48,784 nucleotides of DNA from Candidatus Rhodoferax mariagerensis (lineage in GTDB: Bacteria; Pseudomonadota; Gammaproteobacteria; Burkholderiales; Burkholderiaceae_C), in the NCBI GenBank assembly GCA_016719055.1, contig JADKAW010000032.1, positions 1 through 48,784 of the forward strand, in the 5' to 3' direction. The stretch's first letter is position 1. Each line of letters starts with the position of its first letter. Positions 7,789 through 15,663 of the stretch are shown here, piece by piece. Both the position numbers and the translations under genes were made by a program. The notes below the pieces were generated by a model, which saw nothing but the letters and a program-made list of their open reading frames with translations, had not been told where the DNA came from and ran no database searches.

Positions 7789-10590
7789 ATGGCCCAACAT
7801 CAGGTTCAACAAGAGGTTGCAGACTACCTGTCCGGCCTGCGCCAGGCCAACAGCGAAGAAGCCAAAAAGCTGCGCTTCCAAAACCTGCTGAACCGCCTGT
7901 TTCAAGACAGCCAGGCGGCCAAGGACGTGGTCAACCAACTGGCGCAGGGTGGTGAAAAGACCATTTTCAACATTCCCCGCGTGGGTGTGCCCAAAACTGG
8001 CTATGCCGACATTGCCTACAGCAACGTCATCATCGAGTGGGAGAAAGACCTGGCCAAAACCGGTCGCCATGCTGAAGACCAATTGGCCGAGTATCTGGCC
8101 GGTAGCTGGCATATGGGCGAGCGTTATGACTATGTGCTGATCGCCACCGATGGCCGCATCTGGCGCACTTATGCGCCTGATCTGGAGGTATTGCTGGGCC
8201 AGCAAACCCCCAACCGCACCGGCTTGCGCAAGGTGGAAGACTTTGAGGTCAAAAAAGACAACGAGGACAAGTTCTTCTACTTTCTTGACAGGGTCCTTTT
8301 CCGCTCCTTCAGGCAGCGCGCCACGCTGGAGGCCATCCAGCTTGACTTTGGTGACACCTCGCGCGCTTTCATCAACACCGTGCGCGCCATGCAGCAAGTT
8401 TTGCCCGCGCCTGATGCACCGTCGCCCGTGCAAGTGGCTTTTGAGCAATGGCAGCGTTTTCTGGAGCTGGCCTACGGCAAGTTTGACGACCGCAGAAACG
8501 TCTACCTTGTCCACACGTACCTGAGCGTGTTTTCCAAGCTGCTGGCCTATGCGGTGTTGCGCCCGACCAGCCGCCCGAGTGACGACGAGCTGCGCAGCAT
8601 CCTGACCGGTGAGGCATTCAACGCCCTGAATGTGGCCAACTTTGTGGAAGGCGACTTCTTTTACTGGGTGTCAGACCCGGCGGTGTTTGGGCGTCTGGCT
8701 CCGGCGTTGCGCGAGCTGTACAACCAGATCAGTGAGTACGACTTCACCGATGTGGAAGAAGACATCCTGAAAGGGGTTTACCAGGAGCTGATCGACATTG
8801 ACACCCGCCATGCGCTGGGTGAGTACTACACGCCTGACTGGCTGTGTGAACGGGTGGTGGCCAGTCTGGATCTGGCTCGCGGTGCTTATACGCTGGATCC
8901 GGCTTGCGGCTCGGGTTCGTTTCTGCGGGCGCTGGTGGCGCGCTTTCGGGCTGACTGGCCCAAGATGCCGGTGCAGCAGATTGCCAACCAGGTCACCGGC
9001 ATTGACGTGCACCCACTGTCAGTGCAAATTGCCAAAACCACGCTGCTGCTGGCCCTGGGCGAGGGCGTGGCGCGCGCCAGCAGGCCCGTCACGCTGAATG
9101 TCTACCTGGCCAACACCCTGTTTTTGTCGCAGGACGAAGGCAAAAAAACGCTCTTCACCACCGGCCACCGGTTTCTGGTGAAGGTGGACAAACAGCGCCT
9201 GCCGCTGGACGTGGAGCCCTTCATTGGCCAGAGCGACCGTTTTACCAAGGCGATTGGCCTGGCGCAGCATCTGGTGGAAGCCAATGTGGATACCGAGCAG
9301 CCTTTGGCCGCTTTTGAGAAGGCGCTGCGCAACCGCGTGCCCACCGTGGCGCTGGAGCGCGAAAACATCAGCCAGTTGCATGAAATCTACCGCGCCATGC
9401 GCCAGGCCAAGCTGGATGGGCGCGACAGCATTTGGCAGTTTGTGCTGCAAAACGTTTACCAGCCGGTGTTCATGTACCGCACCTTTGATGCCATTGTGGC
9501 CAACCCGCCGTGGCTCACCTATGCCGACATCAGAAGTGGCGACTACCAGACTCTGGTGCAAGACATTGCACGCGTTTATGGGCTGATGCCATCGGCAAAA
9601 TCGAACAATGCAAATCTTGACCTGTCGGCGGTGTTTTTAGCGCATTGCGGCAAATACCTGGCCAAAGACGGTGCGCAACTCGCCTTTGTGTTGCCACGCG
9701 CTTTTTTGACGGCCGACCAGCACGCCCACGTGCGCAGCGGCGAGGCCAGCGGTTTCAAGCTCACCGAGGTGTGGGACCTGGATGGCATCAGCCCGCTGTT
9801 CAATGTGCCCGCCTGCGTGTTGATGGCGAGCGCCTCCCAAACTGAAGGCGACGACGCCCGCCGCAGCCGCAGCCTGCCCAAAAACGGCATTGTGGGTGCC
9901 ACGTTTGTCGGCAAGCTGCCCCGGCCCCACATGCATTGGCAAGACGCGCAGGCCTTTGTCACCGAAAAAACCGTGCGTTGGTACTTTCAGGAACTGGGCA
10001 ACGCGCAAAGCAAAAAGAAGCGCTCGGCCTTGGTTCAGCAAAAGATTAGCGGTGACAGTGGTGGCAATGTTTATGCCTCACGTTTTAGAAAAGGCTCGGA
10101 CATGATTCCGCGGTCGTTCTATTTTGTTGAACCGCAGGGCACGACGGTCAGCGCGCAAACCGATGTGCGCGAGCGTGTGGTGAATGTGCGCACGCACCCG
10201 CTGGCGCTTGAAGGGGCCAAAAAGCCGTGGGACGGTATCTCGCTTACCGGCCAAATGCAGGGTCAGTACCTGTTTCGCACCGCATTGGCGCGCAATGTGT
10301 TGCCGTTTGCGCTGGTCAACCCGCCGCTGGTGGCGTTGCCGCTGGTGTCGGAAGACCTGGAGGATGCCAAGGGCACGCCCATGCCGGGCAAAAAGCGCTG
10401 GCGTTTGCTCGACTCGGCTGAGTTGACCTTGCTGGGTGACGTGGAAGCAGCCAAATGGTTTGGTCAATGTGAAAAGCTGTGGGATGAGCGCCGCAGTGAC
10501 AGCGCCAAAAAGCAAAATTCAAGTCTGACGGACTGGTTGGACTGGCAACGCAAGTTGACCAGCCAGCCAGTTACGGCAAGTGGGCTGTGA
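7789..10590 (+). CDS. Type IIG-like restriction/N6-adenine methyltransferase protein, main part
   Basis: 933-residue protein of the Eco57I/PglX-like class. An N-terminal region has a possible nuclease core around GYADI and IIEWEKDL (Asp 74, Glu 83, Glu 85, Lys 86), followed by YDYVLIATDGRIWRTY. The gamma-type adenine methyltransferase has GEYYTP (344-349), motif I DPACGSGSF (370-378), GIDVHPLS and the catalytic NPPW (572-575). The ATG at 7789 is preceded by GGGAG; a TTG further up is less likely. The protein stops at TGA 10588-10590. The next frame continues exactly where homologues would continue (YGKWAVIYTAYASD), so one missing base near 10570 probably split a protein of about 1,140 residues. 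The C-terminal part would be needed for target recognition. Confidence 0.85.
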   Translation: MAQHQVQQEVADYLSGLRQANSEEAKKLRFQNLLNRLFQDSQAAKDVVNQLAQGGEKTIFNIPRVGVPKTGYADIAYSNVIIEWEKDLAKTGRHAEDQLAEYLAGSWHMGERYDYVLIATDGRIWRTYAPDLEVLLGQQTPNRTGLRKVEDFEVKKDNEDKFFYFLDRVLFRSFRQRATLEAIQLDFGDTSRAFINTVRAMQQVLPAPDAPSPVQVAFEQWQRFLELAYGKFDDRRNVYLVHTYLSVFSKLLAYAVLRPTSRPSDDELRSILTGEAFNALNVANFVEGDFFYWVSDPAVFGRLAPALRELYNQISEYDFTDVEEDILKGVYQELIDIDTRHALGEYYTPDWLCERVVASLDLARGAYTLDPACGSGSFLRALVARFRADWPKMPVQQIANQVTGIDVHPLSVQIAKTTLLLALGEGVARASRPVTLNVYLANTLFLSQDEGKKTLFTTGHRFLVKVDKQRLPLDVEPFIGQSDRFTKAIGLAQHLVEANVDTEQPLAAFEKALRNRVPTVALERENISQLHEIYRAMRQAKLDGRDSIWQFVLQNVYQPVFMYRTFDAIVANPPWLTYADIRSGDYQTLVQDIARVYGLMPSAKSNNANLDLSAVFLAHCGKYLAKDGAQLAFVLPRAFLTADQHAHVRSGEASGFKLTEVWDLDGISPLFNVPACVLMASASQTEGDDARRSRSLPKNGIVGATFVGKLPRPHMHWQDAQAFVTEKTVRWYFQELGNAQSKKKRSALVQQKISGDSGGNVYASRFRKGSDMIPRSFYFVEPQGTTVSAQTDVRERVVNVRTHPLALEGAKKPWDGISLTGQMQGQYLFRTALARNVLPFALVNPPLVALPLVSEDLEDAKGTPMPGKKRWRLLDSAELTLLGDVEAAKWFGQCEKLWDERRSDSAKKQNSSLTDWLDWQRKLTSQPVTASGL

Positions 10591-11192
10591 TTTACACGGC
10601 ATACGCGAGTGATGCATCAGCTTGTGTGCTAGATATTTCAGCGTTGGCGCAACCCTTTTTGGCGGAAACCACCAGTTACATCGCGTTTACGGCTACCGAA
10701 GACGAAGCCCGGTACGTCGAGTGCTACCTGAACAGCGGATTTGCCAACGGCAAGATCAAGGAGTTTCAGGCGCGAGGCTTGTTTGGCCCACGCCACGTTC
10801 ATAAAAAAATCCTGGAACTTCCCTGGCCCGAATTCGATGGCAACCGCTTCTCGCACCGCCGTCTGGTCGCTCTGGGCCGTGAAGCTGCCCTGGCGGTGCA
10901 AGGCATTTTGGGCATTAGCCAGGATTTGGAGCTGGACCCGCGCACGCTGGGGCGCCTGCGCAGCAACATCCGCCGCGAGCTCAAGCCCTTGATGGACCAG
11001 ATCGACACCCTGGTCGAATCCATCTCCACCGGGCAGGATTTGCTGGCGATTCAGGCCAGCTGGGACCGGTTGCTTGACCCGAATCGGCCTACCTTGCCAG
11101 GGGCAGACAGTGCAGAGCTCAGCCGATTTTTACGCAGTGAACGTGAAGGCTGGAGCCACCGTGACTTTGTCATGCCAGAGGACAAAATCTGA
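10587..11192 (+). CDS. C-terminal (target-recognition) part of the type IIG-like protein
   Basis: 201 codons if started at GTG 10587, but the open frame continues upstream into the preceding gene. It reads PFLAETTSYIAFTATEDEARYVECYLNS, then IKEFQARGLFGPRHVHKKILELPWPEFD. This is the conserved C-terminal block of Eco57I/PglX-like methylases (the ARGLFGxRHIHK region), followed by a helical tail. It has no credible independent start signal. I therefore read it as the displaced end of the gene at 7789, separated by a 1-base loss (GG to G would give SQPGYGKWAV). If the split is real, the two polypeptides could still be made by ATGA-type coupling. Confidence 0.75.
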   Translation: MIYTAYASDASACVLDISALAQPFLAETTSYIAFTATEDEARYVECYLNSGFANGKIKEFQARGLFGPRHVHKKILELPWPEFDGNRFSHRRLVALGREAALAVQGILGISQDLELDPRTLGRLRSNIRRELKPLMDQIDTLVESISTGQDLLAIQASWDRLLDPNRPTLPGADSAELSRFLRSEREGWSHRDFVMPEDKI

Positions 11193-11698
11193 TGGCACCA
11201 CCGTTGCTGATTGACTCCAATGTCTGGAGCCATGTAGTTTTGGGCAGCACAGCGATGCAGATCAAAGTTCGTGCACAAATGGCCTTGCTGCATGGAAAAT
11301 ACCCTGGCACGAGGATGGTGACCAGCGCCATCTGTGTTGCTGAATGTTTGATTGCGGCACGGCGATTGGCCGACCCCCTACTTGCTCAACGGGCTGAAGC
11401 CGCGTTTCGCATTGAATTTGACAGCGGTGATGTGGAAATCGTGCCTGTCACCGATCAAGTGCTTGACCGCGCCGCCACCCTGCGCGCCAACCGCCTCAAA
11501 CTTGCCGCCAACCGGGGCAGCCAGCTGGCCAAAGCCGACGGCGGCAAGTTGCTGCTACCCGATGCAGCAATAGCTGCGAGTTGCCTGGAATTCAACCCAC
11601 CGGCCATTCTGGTCACCGAAAACGATGGCGACTTTCGCTATTTTGAAGATGGTGTGCAAAACACCGTGGCTGATCTGGCAATTGAGCGTATTGGCTAA
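11192..11698 (+). CDS. PIN-domain protein (VapC-like nuclease)
   Basis: 168-residue single-domain PIN protein. The acidic residues expected for the metal site are visible: Asp 8 in LLIDSNVW, Glu 51 in VAECLIA, Asp 124 in LLPDAAIAA, and Asp 145/147 in VTENDGDF. PIN domains are Mg-dependent RNases, often toxins of type II toxin-antitoxin pairs. No small antitoxin gene precedes it. Instead its ATG overlaps the TGA of the methylase C-terminal part by one base, so it is co-translated with the restriction protein. The insertion of about 15 residues around LAANRGSQLAKADGGK before Asp 124 is notable. Function in the cassette is inferred only. Confidence 0.8.
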   Translation: MAPPLLIDSNVWSHVVLGSTAMQIKVRAQMALLHGKYPGTRMVTSAICVAECLIAARRLADPLLAQRAEAAFRIEFDSGDVEIVPVTDQVLDRAATLRANRLKLAANRGSQLAKADGGKLLLPDAAIAASCLEFNPPAILVTENDGDFRYFEDGVQNTVADLAIERIG

Positions 11699-11857
11699 GG
11701 GCTTGTTCATGAATAAGCTGTGCATTTGGCCGTCAGAGTTGGGATGCAATGCTAGGCGCAAAGCGTGCCGTGCAGCCCTGCTGCACAAGCGATATGCAAC
11801 GACGCAGTGCGCCCAAATCTGGCGAGCCAAATGTACATGTTATTTGTGAACAAGCCC
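11699..11857 (+). mobile_element. MITE-like element with 18-bp imperfect terminal inverted repeats
   Basis: Begins GGGCTTGTTCATGAATAA and ends TTATTTGTGAACAAGCCC, which are inverted repeats matching at 16 of 18 positions. The element is 159 bp and codes for nothing. TAA flanks it on both sides (11696-11698 and 11858-11860), consistent with a 3-bp TNA target duplication as made by some IS5-group transposases. An internal hairpin GTGCAGC-cct-GCTGCAC sits at 11770-11786. The left TAA is also the stop codon of the PIN gene. No transposase is present, so it would need one in trans. Confidence 0.65.
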
Positions 11858-11863
11858 TAAGCA

Positions 11864-13828
11864 TCAAAACAACTCGCCACCCTGCTGGTGTGGCGGATTG
11901 GCAGAAAAACTGATGCGGTTGCGGCCTTCGCTTTTGGCCTGGTACATGGCGGCATCGGCCCATTTGGTCAGGTCGTCCGGGTTGGCATGGGTGCTGGCGT
12001 AAACCACGACGCCAATACTGGCGGTGCAACGGTGCTGGATGCGAATCACCTGACCGTGGTCTGAATGAAATTCAAGCGAGTAGGGCGCTGACATCGCCAG
12101 CCGAATCTTGTTGGCCACATTCTGGGTGTGTTGTGCTGAGCGGCTCCAGTCGCTGTCAAGCTCGGCCAGCAGCACGACAAACTCGTCGCCACCAAAACGA
12201 GCCACCGTGTCCATTTCACGCACGCAGCCCTTGATGCGTTGTGCCGCCTCTACCAGCAGCACGTCGCCGACGGTGTGGCCACGGCTGTCGTTGAGCGGTT
12301 TGAAGTTGTCCAGATCCAGAAACATCAGTGCGCTGTAGCAGCCGCTGCGCTTGCTGGCAGACAGGGTTTGGGCCAGGCGGTCGCTGAGCAGGCGCCGGTT
12401 GGGCAGGTGCGTGAGCGCGTCGTAAAAGGCCAACTGGCGGATTTCATTCTCAAGCTGCTTGCGCTCGGTGATGTCACGAATCGACACGTGGATGGCGGGT
12501 TCTCCGTCATAGTCGATGGCTGTGCCCTGCACCTCCACGTCAATCACAGTGCCGTCAAACTTCAGAAATCTGGCCTCGACCAAGGCGGGCACGGGTTCTT
12601 TGCGCTGGATGCATTGCATGCGGTCGCACTGGCTGTCCAAAGAGCCAGGGTGAATCAGCTCAGTGGTGGTCTTGGCTTGCAGGCTGGCCAAGTCAGGTGC
12701 GCCAAACAACCGGACGGCTGACGGGTTGCCATACAAAATACGGGTTTGCCGGTGCACCAGGATGGCCTCGGGGGTCCATTCGATCAGGGTGCGGTGGCGT
12801 TGTTCGCTGGCCTTGAGTGCCAATTGGGTCAGTTTGTGGTCGGTGATGTCCTGCGCTATTCCCAGGGCACTGACGGGTTGGCCCTGGGTGTCGAATTCGA
12901 CCTCGGCTTTCTGTCGAATCCAGCGCACGGCCCCGTTGACAATGATGCGGTGCTCGCCATCAAAGCGGCCTTGGCCCGGTTTAAGTGCCTTGCGCCAATC
13001 GCGATCAACGGCGCTGCGGTCATTGGCATGCACGCGCGCCAGGTAGTCGCCAAAACTGGTGCTTGATCCCTCGGCAATGCCCAGGATGTAACAGCACTGA
13101 AGGGACGGTGTGATGGTGTCGGTGTTGATGTCTGACACCCAACTGCCTACTTTGGCAACAGCCTGCGCCCGCTGCAGCAGGTTGGTGTTGAGCTCAAGCA
13201 GCTGGCTGTGTTTGGCAAGCTCCAGGCTGGTGTCTTTCAGGTCTTTCAGTCGCTGCTTGTAGGTGCGCAGTACAAAATGTGCCAACACGGCTGACAGCGC
13301 GTAGATGATGACCTGGTGCACTGCATAGACCAGGCTTGGCGGGTTGCTGAAAGCGGGTAGCATCATCATGACTTCGGCAATCCACAGGCTTACCGCCAGC
13401 AAGATAGTCAGGCCCGCCATGGTCGCGGCGGCACGTTCGTCGCGCAACCAGCCAAAAATCAGGATGATGACCGGATACACCACCACCACCGGTGAGCGCA
13501 CACCGCCGGTAAAGGTGGCGATCACCGTGGTGGCGAAGCAGACACCGTAGACCAGCGCACTGGTGGCCCTGTCAATCTGGCCGCGCGCCAAAAAAAACCA
13601 GCCAGTCAGGGCGACTGTCAGCATCATCAGCGGGCCAAAATAATTGACCGCCATGCTTGGTATGGACGAACCCAGCGCCAGCAGGGTGGCAATCGGGCCG
13701 ATGATCAGGGCAGCGATGACAAACCTGAGCAAGGCCACGGATGACGGGTGGCCCGTGGACTGACTATTCTGGCCAAAAAGTTTCAAATCAACTGCCTCAC
13801 TGTGCACTTGGGTGGTGCAACAACCCAT
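11864..13828 (-). CDS. Membrane-anchored diguanylate cyclase with PAS domains
   Basis: About 654 residues from ATG 13828 (an in-frame ATG at 13909 would overlap the upstream gene's end). The N-terminal part has six or so hydrophobic segments (FVIAALIIGPIATLLAL to VIIYALSAVLAHF). It is followed by a PAS/PAC region ending in IAQDITDHK, a second PAS ending in VSIRDITERKQLE, and a GGDEF domain. The active site RFGGDEFVVLL is intact, and the product-inhibition I-site RxxD is present as REMD five residues before it. It should therefore make cyclic di-GMP from GTP and be feedback-inhibited. No EAL or HD-GYP domain is present. The input ligand is unknown. Confidence 0.9.
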   Translation of the reverse strand: MGCCTTQVHSEAVDLKLFGQNSQSTGHPSSVALLRFVIAALIIGPIATLLALGSSIPSMAVNYFGPLMMLTVALTGWFFLARGQIDRATSALVYGVCFATTVIATFTGGVRSPVVVVYPVIILIFGWLRDERAAATMAGLTILLAVSLWIAEVMMMLPAFSNPPSLVYAVHQVIIYALSAVLAHFVLRTYKQRLKDLKDTSLELAKHSQLLELNTNLLQRAQAVAKVGSWVSDINTDTITPSLQCCYILGIAEGSSTSFGDYLARVHANDRSAVDRDWRKALKPGQGRFDGEHRIIVNGAVRWIRQKAEVEFDTQGQPVSALGIAQDITDHKLTQLALKASEQRHRTLIEWTPEAILVHRQTRILYGNPSAVRLFGAPDLASLQAKTTTELIHPGSLDSQCDRMQCIQRKEPVPALVEARFLKFDGTVIDVEVQGTAIDYDGEPAIHVSIRDITERKQLENEIRQLAFYDALTHLPNRRLLSDRLAQTLSASKRSGCYSALMFLDLDNFKPLNDSRGHTVGDVLLVEAAQRIKGCVREMDTVARFGGDEFVVLLAELDSDWSRSAQHTQNVANKIRLAMSAPYSLEFHSDHGQVIRIQHRCTASIGVVVYASTHANPDDLTKWADAAMYQAKSEGRNRISFSANPPHQQGGELF

Positions 13829-13872
13829 CGCTGTTTTGCAGCGAATGGTTATTTGTCTATTTGAACGGCATT

Positions 13873-15663
13873 CTAAGGTGCGCTGTCCACATGCACTTGC
13901 AGCCACCATTCAAGCAGCGCCAGATGCCACAGTTTGCTGCCGTTGATGCGGGTGAAGTGCTCGGGCACCTCGGGGTCAGCCAGCAGCTTGTCCACATAGT
14001 CGCGTTGGTACAGGCCCCGTTTGAGGCAGGCTTCGGAGTTCAGAATGCTGCGCATCAGCTCTAAAAAAGGGCCGCGCACGTAGCGTAGTGCTGGTACCGG
14101 AAAGTAGCCCTTGGGCCGGTCGATCACCGAGTCCGGAATCAGCCCTCGGGAAATGGCCTTGAGCGGGAATTTGCCACCCTCCTTGAGCTTGAGTGCAGGC
14201 GGCATTTTGGCGGCCAGTTCAACCAGCTGATGGTCCAGAAATGGCGTGCGCACCTCCAGGGCCCAGGCCATGGGCATGTTGTCAACCCGTTTAACCGGGT
14301 CGTCCACAATCAGCTGCGTGGCATCAAAGCGCCAGACCTGGTCCAGGAACTCATCGGCGTTGGGTCTGTCCAGTTCAGTGGCCACCAGCTCAGAGGTCAC
14401 ATCGCCCACCTGAAAAGGTGGCATGACCATCTGCAGATACTCGGCATGTTCGCGGTCAAAATAATGCTGGCTAAACCGCTCCAGCGCCGAGCCTTCGGCA
14501 GCGTTCATCTGCGGATACCAGAAATATCCGCCAAACACCTCGTCGGCGCCCTGGCCCGACATCACGACCTTGACCTCTTTTGAGACTTTTTCGCCCAGCA
14601 AATAGAACGCAATCACGTCGTGGCTGACCATCGGCTCAGTCATTTGTGCCACCGCTTCAGGTAGGCGCGTGAGCACTTCGCTATTGGGAATGCTGAATTT
14701 CTGGTGGCGGGTTTTGAAGTGCTCTGCCACCTGGTCAGAGAACTCAAACTCGTCGGCCTTTTCAGCGCCCCCGCCCAGGTCTTCAAAACCGATGGAGAAA
14801 GTGCGCAAATCGGGCACCTGGTCCGCCAGCAGGCCCACCAGCAAGCTCGAATCAAGCCCGCCAGACAGCAGCACACCCACCGGCACATCCGCGGCCAGCA
14901 GACGGCGCCTGACGCTTTGCGCCAGATACTCGCGCGTGGCGTCCAGCCACTGTGCCTCGGTCAGTTCCTGTTCTGGCCGGGTGGCATCGAGCGTCCAGTA
15001 GACATGCTGTTCAGTGCTGCCGTCGGGGTTTTGCATCAGGGTGCTGGCGGGTGGCAGTTTGCGCACGCCCATCAACACGGTGCGCGGTGCCGGCACCACA
15101 GTGTGTAGCGTGAAATGGTGGTGCAGCGCCACCGGGTCAATGCGGGTGTCCACGCCACCACCGACCAGCAGTGCTGGCAGACTGGAGGCAAAACGCAGTC
15201 GCTGGCTGTCTTGCGTCAGGTACAGGGGCTTGATGCCAAAACGGTCGCGTGCCAGAAACAGCTGGCTGCTGCGCTGGTCCCAGATGGCAAAGGCAAACAT
15301 GCCCATAAACCGCGTCACACACTGGTTGCCCCAGGCGTGGTAAGCCTTCAGAATGACCTCGCTGTCGCCCTCTGAGAAAAAGGTGTAGCCCAGCGCCAGC
15401 AGCTCAACACGCAACTCGCGGTAGTTGTAAATGGTGCCGTTGAACACCAGCGTGAGCTGCAGCGTGGCGTCCACCATCGGCTGGTGCGCGTGGCTTGAGA
15501 GGTCAATGATCGACAGGCGCCGGTGCCCAAACGCCAGCGGGCCGTCGCTGTAGGTGCCGGCGTGGTCAGGGCCACGGCGTGCCAGCTTGTCAGACATGCG
15601 GCTGATGGCCGCCATGTCGGGGGCCTGGCCGTCAAAACGCAGCTCACCGCAAATGCCGCACAT
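13873..15663 (-). CDS. Glutamine-dependent amidotransferase, N-acetylglutaminylglutamine amidotransferase family
   Basis: 596-residue asparagine-synthetase-like enzyme. It has N-terminal nucleophile Cys 2 (MCGICGE), the glutaminase elements RRGPDHAGTY and FNGTIYNYRELR, and the ATP pyrophosphatase loop LLSGGLDSSLL. Long stretches such as HTVVPAPRTVLMGVRKLPPA, VVMSGQGADEVFGGYFWYP, DDPVKRVDNMPMAWALEVRT and DRPKGYFPVPALRYVRGP resemble the family that amidates N-acetylglutaminylglutamine, an osmoprotectant dipeptide, more closely than plain AsnB. The stop of the upstream gene at 15663 meets its start codon, so the two form an operon. The usual partner synthetase of that pathway is not what precedes it. 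The true substrate is therefore open. Confidence 0.82.
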   Translation of the reverse strand: MCGICGELRFDGQAPDMAAISRMSDKLARRGPDHAGTYSDGPLAFGHRRLSIIDLSSHAHQPMVDATLQLTLVFNGTIYNYRELRVELLALGYTFFSEGDSEVILKAYHAWGNQCVTRFMGMFAFAIWDQRSSQLFLARDRFGIKPLYLTQDSQRLRFASSLPALLVGGGVDTRIDPVALHHHFTLHTVVPAPRTVLMGVRKLPPASTLMQNPDGSTEQHVYWTLDATRPEQELTEAQWLDATREYLAQSVRRRLLAADVPVGVLLSGGLDSSLLVGLLADQVPDLRTFSIGFEDLGGGAEKADEFEFSDQVAEHFKTRHQKFSIPNSEVLTRLPEAVAQMTEPMVSHDVIAFYLLGEKVSKEVKVVMSGQGADEVFGGYFWYPQMNAAEGSALERFSQHYFDREHAEYLQMVMPPFQVGDVTSELVATELDRPNADEFLDQVWRFDATQLIVDDPVKRVDNMPMAWALEVRTPFLDHQLVELAAKMPPALKLKEGGKFPLKAISRGLIPDSVIDRPKGYFPVPALRYVRGPFLELMRSILNSEACLKRGLYQRDYVDKLLADPEVPEHFTRINGSKLWHLALLEWWLQVHVDSAP

